A stretch of 64,000 nucleotides of DNA from Takashimella koratensis. Taxonomy: Eukaryota > Basidiomycota > Tremellomycetes > Trichosporonales > Tetragoniomycetaceae. Numbering within the stretch: the stretch's first letter is position 1; each line of letters starts with the position of its first letter. The notes beneath the pieces are model-generated. The model saw nothing but the letters and a program-made list of their open reading frames with translations. It had not been told where the DNA came from and did not search any database. Shown here piece by piece: positions 12,945-23,038 of the stretch. The stretch spans positions 248,001-312,000 of the forward strand of contig BCKT01000005.1 in the NCBI GenBank assembly GCA_003116875.1, read 5' to 3'. The translations under genes were made by a program, and so were the position numbers.

Positions 12945-14802
12945 ATGTCACACAGTGACGCTACCACCCCTCCCTCCGACATCCACTCCGAGACCGACCT
13001 CGTCTCTCCTCTCCCTACCCGACCCGTCACCCATTCCCCAAAGGCCTCGTTCCGCGGCCCTCTCGCTACACCTACCAACAACCCCACTACCGACCCAATG
13101 CAATCCACAATGGAAGGCGGCCAGCCCCTCTCTCGCACGGTAACCGCCATGTCCGACCGCCGCGGTGCAGCAGTCACCAGCATCGATGTCCGAGGCGGTT
13201 TCGGGCGCACCATGAGTCGAATCCCCCTCCCAGAGGAAGAGATAGCAAACAACATTCTCCCAGCTGCCGAAGCCGCCGCGGGCGTCGAGGAGGAAGGCGC
13301 GCCTAAACCCAAGCTCGACAAATACGCCTACGGATGTGAGTTAGGATTGACTCTCTACAACGTTTCTAATGCTGACTTTCTTCAGTCTGGTCACCGCAGA
13401 TGAAAATGTTCCGCGGGATCGTCATCAAGGTCCTCGGCATGTCGACGGTTCTCAGTGTTATCGTCATGTGGATCTGTCTCCCGGCTTACTGGGGTAGTCG
13501 TGAGTGATAATAACCTTGGAGTTTACTCAAATCTTATCTCTACACTGGATCTTGCTGACGAAATTAGTCTGGGAGTCCAACCTCTACACCAACAAGCTTA
13601 CTGTCCGAGTCATTGACAATGACGGCGGTGCTATTGGCTCGTTTGTCTCTGCCAACCTCGTGAGTTCCCCGTACGCCTCAAAGAAACATCCGCTAACCCA
13701 CCACAGTTGAACCAGACCAACTTGAGATACTTTACCACCTCGACCACTGAATTCCCGACCGTCGCCGCTCTCGAGGAGAACATTGTCAACGAGGGCGCCT
13801 GGGCCGCGATCGTGATCAACGCCGGTGCTACCACGGCACTTCAGACTGCTCGCCAGATCGGTAACGCCAGCTACAGCGGAGCGTCGGCGATCAGCATTTA
13901 CTACTCCCAGGCAAGGCAGGAGACGGCCGTCAACAGCTACCTCTTGCCCTACATGGAGGCTGCCCTTGCCACGATCACGGGCAAGTACAGCGCTCAGTCT
14001 GTCGCTCAGTAGTGAGTTTCCCCCACAATTTTGAATTCATTTGCTAACTTTTTTCAGCATCTCTGCCAACTCTGGAAACACGACGGCGATGACCCTCCTT
14101 GGCCAGGCTCCGTCGACCATCACCCAGCCCGTCTTCTACACCCCTATCAACCTCCGACCCTACAACCAGCCTGTCGCTCAAGCCATCACCCTCGTCGGCC
14201 TCATCTACATGCTCATCTTCTCCTTCATTGTGACGATGACCAACAACGCCTGCCGCGAGATCATTGCTCCTTTCCTCACGACCCGCGCCTACCTCATGTA
14301 CCGAATCTTCACCCCTCTCACACTCTACGGTGTCCTCTCCTTCTTCTTCGCCATGATCAACTTGCCCTTCCACGTCCAGTTTGGTGCCCACTTCACCTAC
14401 GCTGGTGGCTTCTTCCTTTGGTGGTTCGGCCTCTACCTCGGAATGGCTTCAGTCGGTCTCGCCACTGAATTTTTCATCACCGTTATCGGACCCAAATTCG
14501 TTGCTTTCTCCCTTATCCCACTTATTATCGTCAACGTATCGGTCGCTTCGCTTCCCCACGAGCTTCAGCCTTGGATTTACCGATACGGTGTCGCCATGCC
14601 ATTCTACAACGCTTCTAGGATCGTTCGTACTATCATCTTCAACACCAAGAACGATATCGGACAGAACATGGGTATCCTCCTCGCTTGGGTCATCCTCAGC
14701 ATCATCACTATCTCGCTTGCTACTTGGCTCGGTCGCCGCAAGGCCGTTAACGAGTACCGTCGCGAGATGCAGTCGAGCGCGGGCAGTATCGACAAGGCTT
14801 AA
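12945..14802 (+). CDS. SNG1/DUF3533-type multi-pass membrane protein
   Basis: Five exons (12945-13335, 13386-13499, 13568-13659, 13707-14011, 14058-14802) give 548 aa. Residues 1-130 are a Ser/Thr/Pro-rich hydrophilic tail. One TM segment (GIVIKVLGMSTVLSVIVMWI) is followed by a luminal or external domain of about 190 residues (LWESNLYTNKLTVRVID, EGAWAAIVINAGATTAL). A block of about five TM segments follows (from PVAQAITLVGLIYMLIFSFI), containing FHVQFGAHFTYAGGFF and HELQPWIYRYGVAMPFYN, which are typical of the DUF3533 family. Yeast Sng1 of this family affects nitrosoguanidine and fluconazole resistance and lipid asymmetry. That role is from family knowledge and is not shown here. The C-terminus is short and cytosolic. 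Confidence 0.85.
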
Positions 14803-15183
14803 GCGAGCCGAGCTCAAGTTGTTCGCCCACCTACCTACCTACAACTCTCGCTACTCTCAAGTTGGCGATAATAACCTACCAAACAATACATAAAATGAAA
14901 CGAATAGCGACTCGTAACGAATCTATAGATTTCGATTTCCCCTTTGTACCGAATATGAATAATTGCAACTTGTCTTGAACACTGAGCGGGTTGGTCAGAG
15001 ACAACAGCATGGATCCTGTAGGTGCTGCCTGGTCAATGAGCCCGAAGTCTGTCCCCTGCGCCCCCGGGAATGCACAGTGTAATTCAATGATGGACTGGGG
15101 TGTTGCGAAGATATTTCAACTGAAATAGCCGGTCAGACACGATCCAACCTTGATCTTCACCGTAACGTTTGGTATCCCCGCTA
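14803..15183. other. Spacer, SNG1-like 3' flank and F-box-like promoter
   Basis: About 380 bases with no gene. A (cctac)n short run near 14830 and an AT-rich stretch (14880-14975) probably belong to the 3' end of the upstream gene. Confidence 0.4.
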
Positions 15184-16635
15184 ATGACACGACCTGACCC
15201 AATACCTAGGCCAGCTCTCAGTCGCCTCTCCCCTCTCCCGCCCGAACTCGTTGCGCTCATCATATCCCCCTCATTCCTCGATCCACCTCATCTCGCCCTC
15301 TGCGCCCGTGTGAACTCGGTATTCTACGCCATCGCAGTAATCGGACTGTACCGCTCTGTCATCTTAGATCGAGATTGGCGAAAGGCGCAAGACGCGGATT
15401 GGGATGATGAAGAAGATGATGAGGATTTTGGAGGAGCAAAATGGACTGGACCTGCTTCTCAGCCTTTTACGACGATTACTCGGATTCAACACAACCCCAA
15501 CCCGGACCCCCACCTGGACCTCAAGTCACCAATGACTTCTCGAGCGTTGGCTATGGGCTCGGCGGTCCGTACCCTCGTTATCGACTCGCACCACCCGGCA
15601 AACTGCGACCCACTACCTCCCCTCCCACACCTCGAGGTCCTCGTTCTCTGTCTGCGGGGTTTACACGGTCCTCGATCCTTTCACAATTCTATCTTCAAGC
15701 CTTCGATCCATGATTACCCCTTGCTCAGAACCGTGGAGGGTTCAGGTTCCGCACCATGTCGGTACCTTACCTCTCTTCAACCTCGGGTATTGGTCGTCCG
15801 TGGTGTCCCGGTCCTATACGAACGCCTTTCAGCTTCTATCCAATCCATCCCATCCCTCTCCCGGCTCTCGTGGTCGTCCCCGCCGTATGCGTCCCCTACG
15901 CTATCCACAGTGGAGCGATTTCTCGCTTTACTTGAACCCGACGTCGCCCTCGTTGGGGCTAACCACAAGACCGAGTCCCCCGGATGTGGGGCTGCCGGGC
16001 TTTGGGGGTCGGTTCCCCCAAGTGCGAAGGAGGTCGTGCTTGTCTTTTACACGACGGAGATGGGAGGCGAGTGGAGGCCTAGACCCAGACCGACTTGGAC
16101 ACCGGCTCAGGGCCACGTCGACGCACGATGGGAAGGTGTTCAGATCCTGGAGGGCCAGGGGCAAGGAGAGGGACAGAGGCGTGGTCGAGGAGGTGGAGGT
16201 GGAAGGGATGAACAGGTCGGCGAGGGTAACATAGTGGAGTTGCCGAGTTGGGCAGGGTCATGGGTAGGGAGGTTTTGCGCCGACCTCGCAGAGGCCGTTT
16301 CCCCCTGGATCAAAGACAAAACGAACCGCCTCTCCATCGTCAACGCAGGCTCGATCGACCGGTTTGCGGTAGACTGTACCGATCGATGGACGGAGCGTGG
16401 CGCCGATCCTGGAGGGGGTAAGAATGTATCGGTTAAAGTTCAAGCAAGGGTCGAGGAGTGGTTCTTCACCTGCCTAGATCGCAAACTAGCGGCCCAGAGT
16501 AGACAGGTGGCAGATGGAGAGAAAGGAATGAGAGAGATTAAGGCAAGAGTAGAGTTCGTGACGATGGAAAAGTGGAGGAGGTACAAGGAGTGGAAAGATG
16601 TACTCGCTGATCCATCAGCAAAAGTTTGGCTGTGA
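15184..16635 (+). CDS. F-box-like protein, intronless
   Basis: An uninterrupted 483-aa frame. The first ATG is at 15184. The N-terminal segment LSRLSPLPPELVALIISPSF followed by PPHLALCARVNSVFYAIAV looks like an F-box helix set (L-P-x-E-L, then a Leu/Cys-rich helix ending in a position typical of F-box proteins), so a role as an SCF ubiquitin ligase adaptor is inferred. The rest is rich in leucine and proline with no repeats I can name, and there is a Gly/Arg-rich insert near residues 325-350. The C-terminal third (MREIKARVEFVTMEKWRRYK) is probably helical. Lack of introns sets it apart from its intron-rich neighbours. Confidence 0.65.
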   Translation: MTRPDPIPRPALSRLSPLPPELVALIISPSFLDPPHLALCARVNSVFYAIAVIGLYRSVILDRDWRKAQDADWDDEEDDEDFGGAKWTGPASQPFTTITRIQHNPNPDPHLDLKSPMTSRALAMGSAVRTLVIDSHHPANCDPLPPLPHLEVLVLCLRGLHGPRSFHNSIFKPSIHDYPLLRTVEGSGSAPCRYLTSLQPRVLVVRGVPVLYERLSASIQSIPSLSRLSWSSPPYASPTLSTVERFLALLEPDVALVGANHKTESPGCGAAGLWGSVPPSAKEVVLVFYTTEMGGEWRPRPRPTWTPAQGHVDARWEGVQILEGQGQGEGQRRGRGGGGGRDEQVGEGNIVELPSWAGSWVGRFCADLAEAVSPWIKDKTNRLSIVNAGSIDRFAVDCTDRWTERGADPGGGKNVSVKVQARVEEWFFTCLDRKLAAQSRQVADGEKGMREIKARVEFVTMEKWRRYKEWKDVLADPSAKVWL

Positions 16636-16730
16636 TAGGAAGCAAGGTAGTGTGTGGATATATAGACCAGCTTGTTGTAAACATGTATGTATGGAGATGT
16701 GCATCTTTTACTAGGAATTACTACACCGCA

Positions 16731-17700
16731 CTAGCTCAAGCCCACATGCTTCCTAATCCCAGCAAGCCAGTGCGAGATGAGCACCTTGACGGTTTGATCA
16801 TGATTCCCACTGAACATGTTACTCATATACATGTGGAGGTCTGCTTCGGCCTCGTATAGCTGATCGTGCCCGATTCGCATGAATTGACTAAATGCGTCCA
16901 CCCTTAGCCGATTGTTGAGACGGCTTCGCAAATGTTTGAAGCTTTTCGAAAAGGTAGAATGAAGCTTGACAAGCTTCGAACAATCTGCCCGCGCGATATT
17001 GTGATAAGTTGTGTGGACCTAGTTCTGGGAACGAGATATAGAAACGTGGCGTCTCCCGAGATCCGCATGACGGGATTGAAGTTGAATATTGTGATGAGTT
17101 GGTCCGGTCGACAAGAGATCACTTTGATTAACGCCTGGTTTTGGGTGCCTCTCCGGACATACCATCGGGGCTGGTTAGATAGACAATGCGGAATTCCTGC
17201 ACGTACTCCCGTGCTCGCTGCAAATTCAACGCTTGGGGAGTGATCCCGAGTCTGAGGTTATCGTTTTATTAAGACTGTATGACGATGCAGTCTCCTCTGA
17301 AACGTACGAGTTCAAACTCCCCAATTGCTCGTAAACAGATCCGATAAGATCAATGCCGAATACGACTGGTTTACCAAGGAATACAAGGTTTTCGCTGAGA
17401 AGCGCCATATGGGCATTGAGCATATTCACATGACTCCGCGGGTCGACCCAAGGCTGAAACGCACGGTAAGTTTCTCGATCCCCCAAAAACAAAATCGAAA
17501 GGGGGTAGGGGGGAGGCTTACACTAGGTTCACGATAGAGAATTAGAATACACGTCCGGCCGGCCTCCTTCAGAGCGGCAATGAGTTCCCAGTCTCGATTT
17601 GTAGCGACATCAAAGTCTAGAACAGGTCCAAAAAGGACTACGGGGTGATCAGTGAAATGATCTCACCTCGTGATGCGGAATATTGAGTAAAGTAAGGCAT
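16731..17700 (-). CDS. Unrecognised intron-rich protein, six exons
   Basis: No single frame shows this gene, but six short coding blocks splice in frame: 17700-17667, 17637-17522, 17453-17308, 17251-17163, 17121-16971 and 16923-16731 (729 nt, 242 aa). Readable segments include LFGPVLDFDVATNRDWELIA, HVNMLNAHMALLSENLVFLG, ALNLQRAREYVQEFRIVYLT and YEAEADLHMYMSNMFSGNHD. The C-terminus is HWLAGIRKHVGLS. I do not recognise the family. It may be the C-terminal part of an F-box-type protein like its neighbour at 18.4 kb, with a 5' exon missed. The first intron is 29 nt. The last intron uses a weak GTCAAG donor, so that junction is the least sure. The start could lie further upstream. Confidence 0.5.
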
Positions 17701-18148
17701 GAATTCGGAGTGAATAAGGGTACTTTGGTTTCGTCTAAGCTGAGAAACGAGTGAGTGAGTGAATCAGAAGAATGAGATGCAACAATGTGGAGGTAAGAAA
17801 ATGTGGAGGTAAGAAAATGTGGAGGTAAGAAAGGCATCCGTGGTTGACTCATCCATCATCCATCATCAGTAGCGTGATACCATCAAACCACATGCACGGC
17901 ATCAAACAAAGCAGCGACAAGTCACCAGTCAGTAGTCGGCAGTCAGTCCCATTCGACGGAATGGGGCCCAAATGGTCCCACCCAGTCAGCACCTGAGACC
18001 TGTCCTCGCTGCCTTGACGCTTGACGCTTGACAAGGGTAAGTGATCCTGTAGTTGTCACCGATTGTAGGAGATCCTCCATGTCAGCGCCCACCTTTGGCT
18101 GCATGTCTCGCCCTATTCAACAACTCTCTTGTCCGCCTATCCGCCTAT
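17701..18148. other. Spacer with a 16-bp tandem repeat
   Basis: No supported gene. It is probably the promoter side of the gene ending at 16731 and the 3' flank of the F-box gene. It holds the repeat at 17785-17832 and clustered imperfect repeats of cagtcagtc and acgcttgac near 17930-18035. Confidence 0.4.
17785..17832. repeat. 16-bp tandem repeat, three copies
   Basis: Three head-to-tail copies of atgtggaggtaagaaa. On the + strand each copy contains GAGGTAAG, a perfect splice-donor-like word, but no gene is seen on that strand here. Confidence 0.85.
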
Positions 18149-18415
18149 CTACAAAAACTTAAAATGGAGGCCCTTTAACCATACCTTCCACCATTGGTAA
18201 TCGGCGCCGCTCTCATAAAAGTACCAAGCATGATGCCAAAGTACGCAATCGCGAAGCCATCGGGATACGTCCAATCGGTTTTGTAGCTGCCTCAACATTT
18301 CAGTTGATTCTCGCTGGGGAACGGCGTAGCAGAAGGACACTGAGGGTGTAACACTCTCACGATCAGGACGAGCTTCTGCGATGACACGTCCAATCACTCT
18401 CGGATCCATGATCTC
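18149..18415 (-). other. In-frame coding continuation after the F-box gene's TGA
   Basis: Reading on after the TGA at 18418-18416, the same frame stays open for 88 codons to a TAG at 18151-18149, with a protein-like composition (VIGRVIAEARPDRESV, LQNRLDVSRWLRDCVLWHHA). Either it is the lost C-terminus of a gene with a nonsense mutation, or it is joined by a 30-nt intron (18444-18415, GT...AG) that removes the TGA and keeps frame (291 aa in total). Confidence 0.5.
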
Positions 18416-19094
18416 TCAATCTTCTGGACAAAACCGCCGTACACGTCTGTGGATTTTATAGTCGAGAGGCGGCGCGAGAATTGAATCAAAGTCGGTCGAA
18501 AGAGTTTTAGAGCCATATCCTCCCAAGTCGAAGACAAGAAACGGCGTTGTCCTGGAAGTCTCGCTCATCATCAATACGAACCGAGGTATCCGTTTGGTTC
18601 CGTCCAACAAGCGGTGCACTCGTGGATCGAGAGGGGTCTTTAGACCTTCAACGCGGAACACAAAATCGTGCACGTCGAATGAGCTTAGTACGGGGCAATC
18701 GATGCAATCGTACGGTCCCGCGTTTGGGTCGTGTCGAACGTAAAGCACCAACGTATCAATCTTGGACAAGTTGGATCGTATCTGCGAGTCTCAGTAAAGA
18801 GTACAAAACTTGGAGGTTTACCTTATCGTTGTCAGTGTCCTGATGGTTCCGCATTGGGCACTGATCGAGATTGTGAGGGTGATACGTCAAAATTCGGGCA
18901 TGTCGTACTTGATGGAGGGTCAAATCAGTCGGTGAATGTCCCGCAACGACGACATGTTGATACAGCTGGCCGGTCGCAGCGTTGTGCCAGACGGTCGACA
19001 CCAGCGCACAAGAAGTAAGGTCCTCGGGGCGAGCATAAATCATGATCTCTTTGACGATGTCTACCGCCCGTAGAGCTCGAGTGATGGGACTCAT
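18416..19094 (-). CDS. Small F-box-like protein, possibly truncated by a TGA
   Basis: Two exons, 19094-18822 and 18781-18416, joined by a 40-nt intron, give 212 aa up to a TGA. The N-terminus (ALRAVDIVKEIMIYARPEDL followed by SCALVSTVWHNAATGQLYQH) matches the F-box pattern of helices ending in W-x-x-x-A-x-x-x-L-Y, so an SCF adaptor role is inferred. The middle (LSKIDTLVLYVRHDPN) resembles the alternating Leu segments seen after fungal F-boxes. The frame continues beyond the TGA with 88 further sense codons, so the annotated stop may be a mutation or may lie inside a very short intron. It is transcribed in the same direction as the unrecognised gene at 16.7-17.7 kb. Confidence 0.6.
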
Positions 19095-19441
19095 TTTTTG
19101 AAGATGGTGAAGTGTCGATGATGAAGCGTCGGTGGTGAAGTGTTACGAGCAAAGATACTTTGACTTTATTGTACGCCGACATTCCCACGGACGTGTTTGT
19201 CATGTGACGGTGGGGTTTATCGGCGGCAGGACACCACGGACAGAGTTAAGGTTCTCCGCTGGTCACGCAATTGCAGCTGAACCACGAGACTTTCGAGGCA
19301 GTGATTGATAGTAGTTGTGGTAAACGCTTCTACTACCAGAGGACCAAGTCCTCACTTCCGACTATTAAGATGAGACAAGGGAGATGAGACGGATCCTATA
19401 CTCCGCCTGACCTCAAGTACAAACTCTGCCTCGCCGCCCAT
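19095..19441. other. Spacer between F-box gene and PANB end
   Basis: About 350 bases, no gene seen. It contains the F-box gene promoter side and the PANB 3' flank. Confidence 0.4.
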
Positions 19442-20581
19442 CTATTGCCCATCTTCCGTCCCTTCCCCTCCTTCCTCACCACCTCGTCTCTCCCCTCTCC
19501 CCCCTCCCTTCCCTCCTTCTCCTCCCACAGCACCCCCCTCACTCACCCTCATCTCTCCACTCATAAACTTCTCCAACTCGTCTTTCTTCATCCCATAAGT
19601 CTCCTTCCCCACAATCGGGAACGTTCCCCCTTTCACACTCTCTACAAACCCTTCTACTGCTTTCCTATTCAACCTCCCTGCTTCCCCAAACTGTCTCACA
19701 AACCTTGGTCTTTTCTGTTCCTCTTCACTTCCATCCCCTTGAGCTTCCAACCCCGCATACGTTCCCAAGACATCAGTGATGACGAGGACCTGACCCGAGG
19801 TTCCTGGACCCGCACCTATCCCGATCGTGAACACACCAGACGCTTTAGGTCCATGAACCAGTCGATTCGTGATCTCCGTCGCTATCGCATGTGGGACCGC
19901 CTCGATGAGTATACCCACCGCACCAGCTTCGTCCATTGCTTGCGCAGTCTCGTACAGCTCCACCGCGGAGTCGCTTGTCTTCGCTTGGACGAGGTACCCC
20001 GATAACGCCGTCGCACGTTGTGGTTGGAGACCTAAATGAGGGATCACCGGGATTCCCATCTCGCTTAACCTCTTAACAAGAGGTACAATCTCCTTCCCTC
20101 CTTCAATCTTGACAGCGTCCGCTCCACTCTCCTTGATAACTCGAATAACCGCTTTCACACCTTCTTCAACCGATACTTCAAAACTCCCAAACGGCATATC
20201 CACAACGACGAATGGGGAGACGGCACCGCGCGTGACGGCCCGAGCATGGTGAATCATCTCGTCGAGTGTGATACCGGTCGTACTGGAGTGACCAAGGGCG
20301 ACTTGGGATAGAGAGTCGCCGACAAGGACCATATCGACACCTGAAGACTGGGAAAGAAGGGCAGTGGGGAAATCGTATGCGGTGAGACAGGTAATAGGAA
20401 TTCCGGAAGCGGCCATTCGACGGAGGTCGGCGAGGGTAACTTTGGGACGGATGGAAGAGGTCCGTTGTGAGGGTCGGGCGGACATGGATCGGCGAGACAC
20501 AGGGTCGAGGCGGACTGGTTGGACACTGGGTCGAGGGGAGGAAAGGGTGGACAAGGTTCCGACGTTGGCTATCGTGGACAT
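19442..20581 (-). CDS. PANB: Ketopantoate hydroxymethyltransferase (C-terminal module of an apparent RSM22-PANB fusion)
   Basis: Makes ketopantoate from alpha-ketoisovalerate and methylene-THF, the first committed step to pantothenate and CoA. From the internal ATG at 20581 it is 379 aa. The sequence shows MVLVGDSLSQVALGHSSTTG, VVVDMPFGSFEVS, AVKIEGG and GIPVIPHLGLQPQR, then IGIGAGPGTSGQVLVITDVL, the PanB barrel signatures including Mg-binding Asp residues. The first 45 residues (Ser/Arg-rich, no acidic residues apart from one Asp) look like a mitochondrial presequence. The C-terminal 35 residues are a Gly/Glu-rich tail. There is no stop between this module and the upstream RSM22 reading frame, so it is either fused to it or translated from its own internal start. 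Confidence 0.93.
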   Translation of the reverse strand: MSTIANVGTLSTLSSPRPSVQPVRLDPVSRRSMSARPSQRTSSIRPKVTLADLRRMAASGIPITCLTAYDFPTALLSQSSGVDMVLVGDSLSQVALGHSSTTGITLDEMIHHARAVTRGAVSPFVVVDMPFGSFEVSVEEGVKAVIRVIKESGADAVKIEGGKEIVPLVKRLSEMGIPVIPHLGLQPQRATALSGYLVQAKTSDSAVELYETAQAMDEAGAVGILIEAVPHAIATEITNRLVHGPKASGVFTIGIGAGPGTSGQVLVITDVLGTYAGLEAQGDGSEEEQKRPRFVRQFGEAGRLNRKAVEGFVESVKGGTFPIVGKETYGMKKDELEKFMSGEMRVSEGGAVGGEGGKGGGRGERRGGEEGGEGTEDGQ

Positions 20582-23038
20582 ACCCCTCCGTCCGAGGGCC
20601 GAATGCCGCACTGTGACTCTCCCGTCACTCGACGTCCAATCCCCCGCCCCCTCTCCCCCCTCAACCTCCTCCACGACCTCCGCTCTCACCTCCTTTGCTC
20701 CTAACCTCCTCAACAGCTCTTCCACTTCTTCTCCGCCCACTCCGCCACCTGCCTCTTCCCCAGCTACACCGTCAACCTTGGTGAGCCTCCTTACTCCGCG
20801 AGTCCGGACTACCGCTTTGCCCTTTGGATCATGTGGGAACAGATCCCCCCACGAGGCTTTCCGGGCATCGTAGTACCCTTGTTTAGAGTGAGACCGGGGG
20901 AACGTGAGTCGTTGGATTGAGCCTGAGCACAGAAAGTAGTCGCGAGGTTCATGCAAACATAGAAATAGATGTTAGCTCGTGTCCCCTGTTCTCGTTTGTC
21001 TTTCTAATATCCTCTATCCTGATTGTGCTGACTCGTAAGGAAGGTCGACTCACCAGAGGAACAACACGCGTCCATGACGACGTGTCCACTTCGTTTCAAC
21101 GGCGGCGCGACCAATCTTGGCCACGCATACGCCTCCTCCCTTAACGTGCCAACCATATCATTTACCTCCTCTCTCTCCTCTCCCAGCTCCATGACCCCTT
21201 CCTTTCCAACTCCTCTTACCTCATCCACCTCAGCCGCCTCTTGCCCCATGCTGGATCCCTTCACCTCTCCCTCTCCCGCCACCTCAACCATCTCAAACTC
21301 CCCACCTTCTACTTCTCTCAATTCGCTCATCCCTTCCAATCTCACTTTACTTCTTTTCTCTTCTTCCCTCCCTACTCCTCCTATCCTCCCTACCTCTCCG
21401 TTCACCCTTACGTCGCCTGCCTCCCCCCTCTCCACCGGTCTCTTCCCCCTCTTCACCACGAGGTACGTATACCTCGCGTCCTCGTCCCCCTTTGTGGAAT
21501 GTTTCGTCCTCCTTACAAACCCGGGCCTCTGTAACCTCTGCGAGAAAGCACACGGTTCTCTCATCCCTACTAGCGGGCAGGGGCCGTCATGTGGGCACGG
21601 CGCGACGGTGTGGAGTGGGTCCTCTGGGGTAGACTGGGAGAGGAGGAACGTACGTGCTTCGGAGATCGCGGACCAGCCGAGAGGGGTGGACCGGTCAACG
21701 AGAACGATAAGAGATGGGGAGAGTGCGAGGAGGTGGCGAAGGTGGGTGAGTCGACCAGCGGCGGTGGGTAGGGTAGATAGGTGGAATGTCGACATGACGA
21801 GGGATGGGGGCTGGGATTAGCTAGGTTATAGGACGAGCTCACTTCTTCCATGATCACTTGGGAGAGGTCCCGCTTGAGCGTGGCTGATTGTAACTGGGGG
21901 GAAGCTGAACCGGTCAGAATTACTCATTCTGCTTTAGGAATGTACTCACCCTGCATCAAGGTCTGTGCCAGATCCAACCCGTGTCGACTCTTATGAACCA
22001 ACGTATACTCTCTCCCTTCCCGCAGTCTCCCTTCTCCTTCTGCATTTACCTCTCCTTGCACTTCTCCCTCTTCCTGCTCCACGCCTTCCCCATCTCCCTC
22101 CGCGACAGCCCAACACCCCGCCCCTAACCCACCCGAGACCTCCAAAACCCTCTCACCTACCCATCCCTGCCCAAACCTCTTATCCAACTCACGCACGACG
22201 TTGCGTACCGCCGCGTACTCGCCAGGAAGGTATGCGGCCGCTTTGGCCAGCGCATGCTCGGGGGTCGCACGTGCTCGAGCGGCGGTTTTACGTTCAGCGC
22301 GATCGGCGCGGCGTGCGGATTGGGAAAAGGTCGAGGTCGAGGAGGATGGTGAAGGAGTGGGGGAGGTGGTGGGTAAGCTCGCGCGATGTTCTAGAAAGGC
22401 CGCACGGATATCCCGAGGGTTGGACTCTGAATAGGTGTCAGCTCTTGAATACCAGGACTTGTACGAGATGACCCACCGTCTATTCTGGCTTGGATAGCAT
22501 CGCTGAGCGATTCAGGTATAACAACTGTGCCTATTCGTTTCGAGCCGAGCAAGGCGGCAGGACTCTTCCGTTCTTCTCTTGGTATCTCGGATCCGTCCCA
22601 ATCGTCGTCGAACCCGCTTTCGTCTGAGATCGGGTAGGAGGTGTTGGAGGTATGGGATGAGCTAGGTCGGGTGGGGTCGACTGTGTGGCTCAGGGAGGAG
22701 TGGAGGTGTTGAGTAGAGGGGGAGGAGGATGCAGATGAGGACGGAGCGGAGGTGGGGGTGGAGGTCGACGCTGAGTGGGAGGTTGAGCTCGAGAGGGGGA
22801 GGGTACCGGTGCTGGAGCTGGAGCCGCGACGAGGAGCCATATGGATGTCGTTTAAGAGCGGCGCGAACGAAGGGTCAAGTTCGGGAGTGACTCGGGTAAC
22901 TATTGACGCAGCGGTCGAGGTGGTGCTGGAAGCAGTGGTGGAGGTGAAACGAAGAGTGGAGGTGTGGAAGTGACGTAAAATGGCCGACTGGCGCAACGGC
23001 CCACGGAGGGTCGACATGGTGAACTTGGAAGTATGCAA
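20582..23038 (-). CDS. RSM22: Rsm22-type mitochondrial ribosome-associated methyltransferase-like protein (N-terminal module of the apparent fusion)
   Basis: Rsm22 is needed for the mitochondrial small subunit. Exons 23038-22477, 22426-21950, 21883-21843, 21810-21054 and 20922 onward splice in frame; the introns are 50, 66, 32 and 131 nt. A presequence-like start (MSTLRGPLRQSAILRHFHTS at 23017) precedes a Ser/Thr-rich region. Then come LPGEYAAVRNVVRELDKRFG and RVLEVSGGLGAGCWA (SAM-fold glycine motif), APCPHDGPCPL with CAFSQRLQRPGF (the conserved Cys cluster), RYTYLVVKRGKRP, and the last-exon block GYYDARKASWGDLFPHDPKG, all Rsm22 marks. The last exon stays open through about 85 low-complexity codons straight into PanB. 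Exons to the PANB stop total 3318 nt, or 1105 aa. Confidence 0.85.

Noticed and set aside
15169..15183. Upstream start of the F-box-like gene
   Set aside because: The first codon there is TTG; the first ATG is at 15184.
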